A DNA stretch of 64,000 bases from Bugulina stolonifera. Its lineage: Eukaryota > Bryozoa > Gymnolaemata > Cheilostomatida > Bugulidae. The notes under the pieces were generated by a model. That model saw nothing but the letters and a program-made list of their open reading frames with translations. It ran no database searches and had not been told where the DNA came from. A program made the translations under genes and the position numbers. The stretch covers positions 1,240,001-1,304,000 of the forward strand of contig OW285193.1 of the NCBI GenBank assembly GCA_935421135.1, given 5' to 3'. Below are positions 1 through 10,137 of the stretch, one piece after another; positions within the stretch are counted from its first letter, which is position 1; each line of letters opens with the position of its first letter.

Positions 1-347
1 TCTGATGATATTTCAAGTAGGATTGCCTCGAATTCGTTTTCTAATGGGATCCGCTGTGCTTCCAGACTGTTGTGTGTGTATATTGCTACACCACCGCCAA
101 AGCAGTTTCTATCTCTTCTGAATAGTGAAAAATCTTGTATTAGCAATTCACCATTATTAATATTTTGGTCAATCATAGTTTCTGTGAGACAAAAAATTTT
201 ATGATTTTTATTGAGCATTAATTCCCATTGGACATCATCAACTTTGTTTCGTAGGGATCTTATGTTTGTGTACAAGATATGAATGTTATTTTCATTTTTG
301 TCAAATTGTACTTTAGACTGGTCATTGTCAGTTTCCTCTGAATGCAT
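1..347 (-). CDS. non-LTR retrotransposon ORF2, N-terminal endonuclease part (cut by window edge)
   Basis: An uninterrupted minus-strand frame starts at the ATG at 345-347 and runs off the left edge (115 codons visible). It carries the opening blocks of an apurinic-type (EEP) endonuclease: LYTNIRSLRNK, then CLTETMID with the metal-binding Glu, then FRRDR followed by GGGVAIY. This layout is typical of CR1/L2/Jockey-like non-LTR retrotransposon ORF2 proteins, in which the endonuclease nicks the target for target-primed reverse transcription. The reverse transcriptase domain should lie outside the window to the left. The start lies 15 bp after the ORF1 stop codon, the usual bicistronic spacing. 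The visible part has no stop or frameshift, so this copy may be fairly young. The clade cannot be fixed without the RT. Confidence 0.8.
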   Translation of the reverse strand, partial: MHSEETDNDQSKVQFDKNENNIHILYTNIRSLRNKVDDVQWELMLNKNHKIFCLTETMIDQNINNGELLIQDFSLFRRDRNCFGGGVAIYTHNSLEAQRIPLENEFEAILLEISS

Positions 348-362
348 ATACCTTTCTATTTC

Positions 363-1086
363 CTATTCATTTTCAACAATTACTCCTTTGCTGATTTTAA
401 CATTTTCACCTAGGCCCCGCCTTCTTCTCACCTCCTGTCTAAGTTCATATTGCTTTTGACGTTCTGTTCTGGTCAAGTCAGGGTTGGCATAGATGTTACT
501 CAGACCAGGTTTTGACTGGCTAACCCTTTTCGCCTTGCCTATTACATTCCATTTCTGTTTTTCTGTTCTCAGTGTCACTACAAATAACTTTTTTTTATTT
601 TTAGTTTCTATTTCGTTTATGTTAGATGGTGCCTCGCCTCCAGTGGCATCTAAAAACTCATCCACTTTACTTCTGGTTACATCCCCAGAGAAAACGATAT
701 TTAAAGCTCGCTTCTCTCTCTCTCTTAACTCTGTTGCAACCTCATTTACTAATGTTTGAGGAGAAGGGGTAGCTGTGTCGATATTTGCATCAAATATTTT
801 TTCTGCTTTATTAGAGATGTTGAGAACCATAGTTTTAAGCTCACTCAACTCTGCTTCTAGATTATTGAACCTATGCTCAATAAGAGTTAGCTGTTCAAAA
901 ACTTTTTTATTGCTGCTCTCACAGCTTGGACAAAACCAGTGAATAGTATTGTTCTTTCCCGAACTTGACAAAAGAAAATTAATAGCTGTTGAATCAGCTC
1001 CAGAGCACTTTGTCTCATACCAAAACTTACAAATGTCACACTGAATACTGTCCCCCCCGAATGATTTTCTTGCAACCACCACATTT
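363..1086 (-). pseudogene. non-LTR retrotransposon ORF1, main part (PHD-like zinc finger and coiled coil), interrupted
   Basis: Reading down the minus strand from 1086, the frame begins KCGGCKK, then has CDICKFWYETKCSG and HWFCPSCE. This Cys/His spacing is that of a PHD-type zinc finger, as in ORF1 proteins of several CR1/L2-like elements. A leucine-rich coiled-coil stretch follows (around 780-890). The C-terminus is basic, with RRRRGLG near the end, and stops at 363. The N-terminal 22 codons are 13 kb away at 14247-14312, because a large element inserted after the Val-Asp codons; without the insert and one copy of the 9-bp duplication the frame is continuous. A run of seven G (C7 on the plus strand, about 1052-1058) shifts the frame by one base between the first and second Cys pairs. 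It is either decay or a homopolymer error. Confidence 0.75.
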
Positions 1087-1095
1087 GTCAACAGA
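1087..1095. repeat. target site duplication, left copy
   Basis: GTCAACAGA directly precedes the left end of the foldback element and is repeated at 14247-14255. Removing the element and one copy restores the ORF1 frame. Nine base pairs is the usual duplication for Mutator-like elements. Confidence 0.8.
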
Positions 1096-1180
1096 GAATG
1101 TGCGACTTTTCGAAAAAGACAGTTCGAAACAGGACATTCCGAAACCGGACAATTCGCAACCGGACAGTTCGAAAACGTAA
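1096..1180 (+). repeat. left terminus with 15-bp iteron array
   Basis: After the end sequence GAATGTGCGACTTTTCGAAA come four consecutive 15-bp units of form GACAGTTCGAAACAG, GACATTCCGAAACCG, GACAATTCGCAACCG and GACAGTTCGAAAACG. Ordered subterminal repeats of this kind often serve as transposase binding sites; that role is inferred here. Confidence 0.7.
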
Positions 1181-4100
1181 AAAAGAAGACAACTCTACAG
1201 CAACTTTTACATCGTATTGCGAAGCTTTTGCCGATATGGTATGCAAAGAGTAGTGTTTCCGTTTCCTGTCCATAATGTAGTTTCTCTTTGTAAAGTCCCA
1301 CAAGTAATCAAGTTTCTCTAATTTTTTAATGTATTTGTAATAATCGTTATTCTACTTTTATGTAGAATACTGTGTTGAATAAACCATCACTATAGAGTGA
1401 AACAAGTGTTACAACTTTATTTCACCAAAACCTTGTCAATCAGCTGGTGTTAAGTAAAGCTTAGTATTTTTTTAATTTAAAGCTTGACTTCTAAAACTTA
1501 GAATTATAAAATAATTATTTATTATAATATAATATAATTATTTTAGCTGTAATGCTTAGTATTATTATAGGATCATGCTTTATTAGAAAAAAATGTAGTA
1601 TTATGCTATTATGCATATTAAATTATAATAATAATTTAATAGTTGTAAACTTGTAGTCAAAGTGAAAGTCTAGTTAATGGTATAGTGGCTATTTCATCTG
1701 TCCACACTTTGGTTTTATTTGTCATGTTAACAGTGAATTTTTAGTCAAACCTCACCTTACAGTTCTTAACTGTTTGCCTTTAATTTTTTATTCAACAGAT
1801 ACATATCACTATCCTATCTGTAGGCTAACACACAGCAAATTGACCAGTGTGTTATGCTGCAGGAAAATTACATCTCACTGGTACTGTGACTGTGTTAGTT
1901 TTGAAAATCTTTTTTCTAATACCAAGGTGTTTTACTACTGACTTTCGAAAATATTTATGCTACACCGTCTGTCAACAGTTTACTTGACCTAAACACACTT
2001 TGGCTCGAGGTGAAAAAACTAGTTACTATTATACCAAGTAGTTACACATCTGATTTTCTGCCATACATGTATATGAGTATTAGAATCAATAACATGCGCT
2101 GGGAGCTCACATAAGTGAGTATTGTAAGTATCCTTGTTTATTCAGCAAAGCATATTATATCTGACGTATTCATCACTGATGTAGGAGTACGAGTCGGTTG
2201 AAATGGGACTCCCATCTTCTAGCGTTGTCAAACAATTAGTGGGAGTGTGGTACATCTCTCTTCTGTTTGCCTCAATTATAGACATTGCAGCCATGAAGCG
2301 GTCACCTTCAAACAGGCCTAGTGAACTATGGACATTCTGACCGTCATCAGCTCCATGTATGCACTAGTTCTGTCAAGTGAATTGTCCGTCTACAAACATT
2401 CCACCTTCTATTACAGATATAATTTCTATCATCAGTGATCCTATTTTTTGTATCTCTGGCTAACATGTAGATATAAATACACCATCCCATTCGCTTACAT
2501 TAGAGGTTACGCATAGTAATACATGTTTCACATTACTCTAAGTTGCATTGCTATGAATTGTATAATAGTAATAGACTTACAGGTATTTACAGTCTGCCTC
2601 ACAATCTCTCTGCCTCCTGCCTCCCTCTCTTACTTGCAAAGTTGAAGTGGTAAAATCCAAGTTCAGCAGTAAACAGCTTCAAGACAAAGCTTTGTGCTGT
2701 ATTAAACTCAATGGACTTGGACTCTATCTTGTTGGTGAACAGCTAATTTTTTAAAGGCTAGCAAATAGCAGTAGGGTAATGGTTAATAATGCTTAGGTTT
2801 AAATCCACTTAATGAGTTGACCATTTTTCAGTTTCACAGTTTACCTTTTTGAGAAAATCGACAGATGTTGGCGCAGTATTCTCTCTATAGACGTTTAACG
2901 ACCACTTGCTTGTGATTAACGATGAAAAACTATTTCAACTCCTCAGAACTCCATCTAAAGAACTTAACATGTTAGTGGTAGTGGTTCTACCACAGGTACT
3001 TCTACGTAATGCTCTGTTAGTGTAAACAATCGTGATGGAGACTTGAACTGCAGAGTTGTTGCGCTACATGCTGCCCTGTGTGTTCGAGTTAATTGGTTGA
3101 GATTGGTAAGGTATGAAAGTTGCTTGCAGCGCAGAGAAATGAGACCTGCTTCGATTGTCAAATATTACACCTTGTTTAAAGTATTGTTCTGATTGTTTAG
3201 ATGCTGTCAGTCACCAGATGTTGATGCTCTCAATTAATGTTCCTGAAAGTTGAGAAGACCCAGATACAAGCATCTTAAATGGGATCCTTGTTAAGAACAC
3301 CTTGCACTCTGACAATGTACGAAAAGGTATTAACATTGTTCTTGTACACATCACTAACTAGTAGTGCATAGGCCTAAAATACAGCTATGTTTGATAATAT
3401 TCATTCTCAACAGCGGAATATGTCTCGGGTTGACACAAATTGTGAATGGGTGCAATTCCCATGGGGTTTCAGTACAGGTGATGTGCTGTGTTCAACCTTG
3501 TTTAGTCTCACAAGACTGTGTCCGCCTGAACACAGACGGTCATGATGTACGAGTATATATGGGTATATCCATTATATAACTTATAATTATATTGTTTCTC
3601 AACTGTATAATAAATCATCTGTGGTCTTTTGCTTTGCACTTAGATGGGCATAGCATACTTTACTAGCGGGTTTGGAGCACTGTATACCCACATAAGTTTG
3701 CTGTATGTCACCAAAAAGCAGCAAACACCACAGCGTCTTCCCCTCAGTAATTGGCCAATCTTGTGGCGTTGCAAAGAATTCGGGTGCTAGTGATGATTTG
3801 TATAGTGCATACCGCATATACATGTACATGCATGGTATTTCTGGCATAGGCCTCCATTAAAAATAATATAGCATACACCACGTATAACTTTGTAAAAGTA
3901 CATGCCCACCTAGCGACACTGTTATCATTTCAATGTTTTCAGTTCTTGCAGAAGTTGTCTTTTCTCCATTTAGTGTTGGTCGTAGTCTGTTGTCACTTTA
4001 ATTGATTATGATACATGTTTGTGTTAACTACTTATTAAACCAAACCAAATATAATGATTGAAATGGGGAACTCCAATTATTTAGGCACCTAAACATTATA

Positions 4101-4250
4101 TTGTGTACTTCCCCTTGAAACAAAAAGCATAATCTAATACACAATGAGACACGATTGATTAAATTGAAAGTCGTTTTACATGGCACCTACAAATGAACAG
4201 GTTTTGACTTGACCATAAATGGCTGACACGCATTGATTTCAAAGCTAGTA

Positions 4251-4515
4251 TTACATTTTTTTATCTCTATTGGTAAAATATACGATGCAATGGCCAATAG
4301 CTTCTAGAAAGTCTTCCGTATTTTCTCTTCTATAGTCTGCTACCAACCGATGCAGACTGTTGCGTAATGGCCTTGTTTCTGTCGATTCTTTCTTTACGGC
4401 TGGTTCACCCCTGTCTGCCAATTCTAGTGCAACCTGTATTGACACATCTTCTGTTTTGATTATTGAAATTAACTTCCACACATTGGGATATCTGTGTCCC
4501 ACCAAAGACCTGATT
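4251..4515 (-). pseudogene. relic of MULE/FLYWCH-type transposase C-terminal exon (left arm)
   Basis: After a splice-acceptor-like CTGTAG (minus strand) an open frame reads ...GHRYPNVWKLISIIK..., with LHRLVADYRRE and DFLEAIGHCIVYF further on. The HP-x-x-W-K-x-I block followed by basic and Tyr-rich helices resembles the C-terminus of Mutator-like transposases of animals that carry FLYWCH zinc fingers. This is recognition from memory of the family. The catalytic region is absent from the window. A homologous but diverged copy (roughly 60% protein identity by eye) lies in the other arm at 9846-10137. Confidence 0.45.
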
Positions 4516-5141
4516 CTACAGGAAGATTGTGGCGAATAAATTTTTTAGTAAGAAAGCAGACACAGCCCGAATATGTACATCTACATGTATATGTATAACT
4601 ATGCAAATTTTAATAGATTGCCCTAGTACGGGTTGCTAGTCAGAGAATTAGTATTTAGCTAGCATTTACATGTAGTTAGCATATGTCGCAATAATTGAAT
4701 CAAGTTATTAAGCAATAATACAAACATACGAGTACATGTACTAACATAAATGTTCATTATGTCACATGCCTAAAATAATGCTTAAAACCAAAACTTTGCT
4801 CATAGAAAATCATTTTATTTACTTTAGACTAACATACAATTCCACATCCTGTGACCACACAACATTTTGTTTGTGAACTTTCACTGAATTCATTATCAGT
4901 TTTCGGAATCAGTTGCAGTTGGCCAGTTGTATTACATAAGTTTAATATCTAAACTAGTAGAAAATTCAAAGGAATACCAGATGAACAGAAAGAATAATAA
5001 AATTTTTCTGTATTAATGACATGTACTGGTATATCAATAATGCACATGCAATGTTTTGCTCGGCCCTATCTCAATTCTGTGGCCATGTCAGTGACACTGT
5101 TTTTCACAAAATGTATTTCAACCATTTGGTACTAATAAGCT

Positions 5142-5213
5142 ATTGGTCATATTTAGAAGTTGTCCTCTCCCAAGAGATCATTTGGGAGAGGACAACTTCT
5201 GATTATGATCAAT
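5142..5213. mobile_element. 72-bp hairpin MITE, copy 1
   Basis: Near-perfect palindrome. AGAAGTTGTCCTCTCCCAA is followed by a 7-9 base loop and its complement, with outer arms ATTGGTCATA and TATGATCAAT. Three other copies occur in the window (9013, about 18046, 30617). No internal coding capacity. Confidence 0.7.
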
Positions 5214-5562
5214 GGGCAATGTTCAGCCCATAGAATTTTATGGTTCAGCCCCACCTAGCCATTCCAAACACAACCAATATTAGCTTACCTTGTACCACCT
5301 TGACATAAGGAGCACAGCTTCCCATTATTACCAAATAGGCTCAAGCAAAGTGGCCAGAGACGAAAACTGCATTAACTTTGTACAATTCATTTTCTGTAGC
5401 ACTATGTTTTGGTACGTCATGTCGTTAAAAGGGTTAATTCTATTCTACATTATTATATAACAACTAAAAGTCCACAAACTACTAAAAATGCAAAGCCAAC
5501 AGTTCTCGCATAAGCATGAATTAAAATTTATAGAACTATTTACAGTACACGATAGAAATTGC

Positions 5563-5682
5563 CTCTAGTTGCATGCAAATCCCATAGTATTTTATTCAGT
5601 ATCTTATCCATACTTGTGACTTTGTATATTAGCAACTATTAGACTACTACTACATGTAGTAGGGATTTGCATGCAACTAGAG
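5563..5682. mobile_element. 120-bp MITE with 21-bp perfect terminal inverted repeats
   Basis: CTCTAGTTGCATGCAAATCC (plus one base) at 5563-5583 is perfectly inverted at 5662-5682. The interior is AT-rich and non-coding. Each TIR contains ATGCAAAT, which is identical to the POU octamer; this may be chance. Found only in the left arm. Confidence 0.6.
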
Positions 5683-5708
5683 TTATGCCCCTGGTCTGAT
5701 AACGATAG

Positions 5709-5980
5709 AGGAAAATTTTGAAAAAGGCAGTTCAAAACAGGACGTTTTACAACTGGACAGTTTGAAACAGCACAGCTCGAAACTGTGTAGATTGCATTTA
5801 GAAGAACAAAACTTACAGATAATTAATTTTATCTAATTAATATAACTGATTAAATGAACAAAATAGTATTAAAAACAAAAATTAGTTGAAATCTGGTGAT
5901 TGGGGCATGGGGTTAGGCGTTTCGAACTGTGCGTTGTTGAACGTCTCGTTTCGAACTGTCTTTTTCGAACATTTGCACAT
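5709..5980. mobile_element. MULE-type MITE with 15-bp iteron ends, copy 1
   Basis: Both ends carry the iteron motif seen at the tips of the giant element (GAAAAAGGCAGTTCAAAACA on the left; TTTCGAACTGTCTTTTTCGA on the right). A shared interior includes TGTAGATTGCATTTAGAAGA and AAAATTAGTTGAAATCTGG. The interior matches the copy at 45629-45859, in the opposite orientation. It is nested inside the giant element. Confidence 0.65.
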
Positions 5981-6356
5981 TTGTACCAAATAACCAAGTT
6001 ACACCTATTTTGTGTGGATCTTTGGTTTTTGATATTTTAATGTGTTACGGTCACTCCTGGTAATACCAATTCTACTACCAGCAGGCTGTTGGCTTTACTT
6101 ATTGTTAGGTTTATATACGTATACAATGTACACGTATATGTGATTGTATGGTTGGATGATATGTAGGGGTGGGTAACTTATCAGAGAAGTATACGTGTAC
6201 ATTGTATACGTATATAAACCTAACAATAAGTAAAACCAACAGCCTGCTGGTCGTAGAATTGGTATTACCAGATTGGCTGTAACATATTCAAACATGAAAA
6301 ACCAAGGATCCATACAAAAATAAGTGTAACTTGGTAACTTGGTTACTTGGTACAAT
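5981..6356. repeat. about 375-bp palindrome (hairpin element)
   Basis: TACCAAATAACCAAGTTACA near 5985 is matched by TGTAACTTGGTAACTTGG near 6330. The inner arms around 6061-6140 and 6190-6275 (ACCTAACAATAAG, CAGCAGGCTG) are also inverted. The arms are about 140 bp with a loop near 6165. It is a third-level palindrome within the left arm of the larger one. Confidence 0.65.
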
Positions 6357-7140
6357 GCACATATTATACATGTAGATGTACATGTGTGCGTATTAAACAC
6401 AGTTCTACAAAGGGGTACAGTGTTTGCTACAAAGGGGTACGTTGTTTGCTACATGACTGCTGAGGGGTATCTAGGCTAAAAGAGGTTGGTTATACAGTGA
6501 TGATTTTTTAATCAAGGGATTTATAACTATAGAAGTTCGGAAGTGTAGAAATTCTAGATTGCCTTTGTTCTTCATAAAAAGTTAATCAGGGAAAGCTGTT
6601 TTATTTTATCCAGCAGCAAATTTAACCATTAATTACATGTAGTTTTAATATTAAGCGTGAGAAATTTTTATTGTAATAATAGTTATAGTTTTATAATAAT
6701 CAACCTGTCCATGCAGGATGATGTTTTGCTGAGGTGCTGCTTATGATTTGACAATAAACCATTATATTCACAACTTGCTGTGCAAGTGAAGAAACAGTGC
6801 TACAAGTAATTTTAAATAAATATCATGTAATATTGGTGTGCAAATAATATACATGTAATATCGAAGTCCTACTTTCAATCGATATCCATCTAACAGAATT
6901 GTATTTTACTGAGTCTAGGTGACTGATGCAAAAAAGCTGAGCTTGACCAGTGTGAAAACCATGAAACACTACAATCGATGAAAGTTATATAATGCGTTAC
7001 GCAGTTATCATATCACTAAATAATCAATAAATAAAAAGTTCACACCATACTGAATTTGTATACTTGTTTAACTGATGCATTTTAATAATGTATACATGCA
7101 CTGCATGCCACATGACTGCTAAGGGGTACTAACCTGACTA

Positions 7141-7387
7141 GACGTTTTATAACTGGACGATTTGCAAACTCAAACCCTGACCCCCCCCCCCCCCCAGATT
7201 CAGAACTTTAATTATTATATTTTTTTATTCTTGTGTTTTTTTTGGTTTTCACAACAAACTTGTAGAGCACTAAAATAAATTTGTTATCTATGGGCTATGC
7301 TCTTCTAAATGTAATTCTACACAGTTTGAAACGTTCCAGTTTCGAAACGTCTTGTTTCAAACTTTCGTTTTCAAATGTTCCTTTGCC
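7141..7387. mobile_element. MULE-type MITE with iteron ends, copy 2, in the palindrome spacer
   Basis: The left end has GACGTTTTATAACTGGACGA, the right end GTTTCGAAACGTCTTGTTTC, then a terminus complementary to GGCAAAGGAACATTTGAAAA. The interior shares the AAATGTAATTCTACACAGTT block with copies 1 and 3. It contains a run of about 14 C near 7182-7195. It occupies the single-copy loop between the two giant arms. Confidence 0.55.
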
Positions 7388-9012
7388 ACTGAATTTGAAG
7401 GTAAAGACTGCAATCAGTTTTGAAGTCATAATACACACGATACACATATTGAATTGAATACACACAATGTCCTGTTTCAAGGGGATGGCAATGTTTGTAA
7501 GCATACACAAAAATGTCCTTGTAAATTCACAATCATGTCCACTTAATAAACATATACTACTATAGCTTGTGTAATATAGAATGCTGCTATATCACGGGTT
7601 CCCAACCTTTTTTTAGCCCAAGTACCCCTAGCAGTCATGTGGCAAACAACATACCCCTTTGTAACAAAACACTGTCTTTGGTCTAATTCGATTAATGTTG
7701 CATGTACACGTTATTAAAATGCATCACTTAAACAAGTATACAGATGCAGTATAGTAGGAAATTTTAATTTATCAATTATATAGTGATAACTGCGTCTGCG
7801 TAATATAACTTTCACCGACTGTAGTGTTTTATGGCTTTCACACTGGTTTAGCTGAACTTTATTTGCATCAGTCAATTAAGCTCAGTGAAATATAATATTC
7901 AATTATATAGATATCAGTTGAAAGTAGGACTTCGATATTATAATATTTGCATACCAATATTACATGATATCTATTTAAAATTGCTTGTATAACTGTTTCT
8001 TCATTTGCACAGCAAGTTGTGGATATGATGGTTTATTGTCAAATCATAGGCCCTTTAGGTCTATTGACTATTGCATTGTAGAACTTTACTCAACTTGCTA
8101 TTTGTAACATGTTGCTGTGCTTAATAAGCGTGGCTTATACGAAGAAGCAGACTATAAAAACCATGGCGTCTTTTACAGGTGGATAATATGTTAGAACTCT
8201 CCACTGGTGCAACCATACCTGATGACCTTACTTTCATATAAACAAATCGTGGTGGTGGAAGTGCTGTTCACAGAGGTTTCATATAATAATCAAAAATTGT
8301 GAAATGATAATCAACATATACTGGTGCTATGTAGGAAGAGACAGACTTGGATGTAAGGGATCTTTAAAGATGGATGGACCTCGGGGAGCCTAAGTAGCTT
8401 TAGTAGGATTCTTAAAAATTCTAGCTGGTAGATCTTAGGTAAAGGTAATGCTTTATTGGCTGTTAAATGTCAACATTGTGTGGAAATGTCATCTTCTAGT
8501 CGTATAATATACTCGTGGATTACCAATTTGACCTTTATTCATATTGCATATACATTGTATGTGTTACATTGTAATACATTTTCTTTATTCACTAACTGTA
8601 TCTGCAAACTATTTTCAAAATGGCCACCACTTGGTATTATAAAAATAGTGTCTATGAATAAGTAAAATTCATACACCAGTATTGTAACTAGTCCTATGGG
8701 ATAAGTTTTAATTCATGCTTATGTGAAAACTGTTGCTTTTGCATTTTTAATAGTTCATGAACCTGTTATATAATAATGTAGAATAGAATTAACCCTTTTA
8801 ACGACATGATGTACCAAAACATAGTGCTACAGAAAATGAATTGTACAAAGTTAATGCAGTTTTCGTCTCTGGCCACTTAGCTTGAGCCTATTTGGTAATA
8901 ATGGGAAGCTATACTCCTTATGTCAAGGCAATACAAGGTAAGCTAATATTGGTTGTGTTTGGAATGGCTAGGTGGGGCTGAACCATAAAATTCTATGGGC
9001 TGAACATTGCCC

Positions 9013-9086
9013 ATTGATCATATAATCAGAAGTTGCCCTCTCCCAAATGATCTTCTGGAAGAGGACAACTTCTAGTTATGACCAAT
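9013..9086. mobile_element. hairpin MITE, copy 2 (arm partner of copy 1)
   Basis: Same hairpin as at 5142-5213, at the matching place in the right arm: ATTGATCATATAATCAGAAG ... AACTTCTAGTTATGACCAAT. Its stem has more mismatches than copy 1. Confidence 0.65.
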
Positions 9087-9845
9087 AGCGTTTTAGTACC
9101 AAATGGTTGAAAAACATTAAGTGAAAAACAGTGACAGTGACATGACCACAGAAATTAAATAGGGCCTGGCAAAACATTTTATGTGCATTATTGGTACACA
9201 TGTACATGTTGTTAATACAGAAAAAAAATCGTTATATTTTTCCTGTATACATTTTATTATTTTCCATTTTCCATTAATTTAAATATTAGAATATACATAG
9301 TAATTGGCTGCTGTCTAAGTTGTATGTTTACACAGTAATCAGCAACAAATGCAAAGTGAATAGTTCAGTAGAACTATTCCCAAACTAGATTTTTAGCTAT
9401 TTACAATGAAGTGGCTGATGCATATCTAAAATGTAGTTTCAGCCAAAACAATGCAGCAACTATTTCATTAAGATGACATGGAACTTTAAAAGATGGTAAA
9501 GTCAGAGCAAACCCCTCCTTGCTTTTTCTTTTTATGAGATGAATTCACTTAGCAAACTAATATTGACTACAAGCATAATTCTGGTTTTAAAAAAATTCTT
9601 TTAGGCGTGTGAAATAATGCATATACGTGTACATTGTACGTATGTATTGCTGCTAAATAACTTAAATAACTTATTGGCATCAGTGCGACCTAACTAATAC
9701 TAATTCTCTGACTAGCAACCCGTACTAGGGCAATCTTTTGAAATTGACATAATTATACATATAATGCACATGTACTGTAGATGTATGTATTCGGGCTGTG
9801 TCTGCTTTCTTACTAAAATATTTATTTGCCACAATCTTGCTGTAG

Positions 9846-10137
9846 GATCAAGTCTTTGACTAGACAAAGGCATCCGAGTATATGGAAGTTAATTTCGATA
9901 ATTAACAAAGATGATGTGGCAGTTCAGACTGCATTGAAGTCAGCAGGCAGGGGTGAACCACCCAGAAAGAAAGTGTCAACTGAAACAAGAAGATTAGAAA
10001 ATAGGCTACATAGGCTGGTCGCCGACTATTATAGAAGACAAAATATGGAGGACTTCCTCAAAGCAATCGACCACAACATCCGCCACTTCATCAACAGAGT
10101 GATGTACCTTTTAAATAATATTAGGATGTCAAGCTAA
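9846..10137 (+). pseudogene. relic of MULE/FLYWCH-type transposase C-terminal exon (right arm)
   Basis: Counterpart of 4251-4515, on the opposite strand as expected for an inverted arm. It has the same acceptor context (CTGTAG) and phase. The frame reads IKSLTRQRHPSIWKLISII, then LHRLVADYYRRQNMEDFLKA and HNIRHF. Adjacent non-coding parts of the arms are almost identical, whereas these two exons differ at about 30% of bases. The arms therefore do not share one simple age along their length. Confidence 0.45.

Larger units (their letters stand above)
1096..7130. repeat. left arm of the giant inverted repeat
   Basis: Pairs in reverse complement with 7621-14246. Near-identical blocks include 1096-1310, 2964-3580 and 5000-5560. 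More diverged or unmatched patches are the transposase relic (4251-4515) and 4640-5000. Smaller palindromic elements at 5563-5682 and about 5981-6356 are nested in this arm only. No intact long gene is present in the arm. Confidence 0.85.

Noticed and set aside
2964..3161. 65-codon frame duplicated at 11230-11427
   Set aside because: Same reason: an inverted-repeat by-product.
3364..3579. 71-codon frame with a signal-peptide-like start, duplicated exactly at 10812-11027
   Set aside because: The identity comes from the DNA palindrome, not from protein selection; no splice or coding evidence. Kept only as evidence for the inverted arms.
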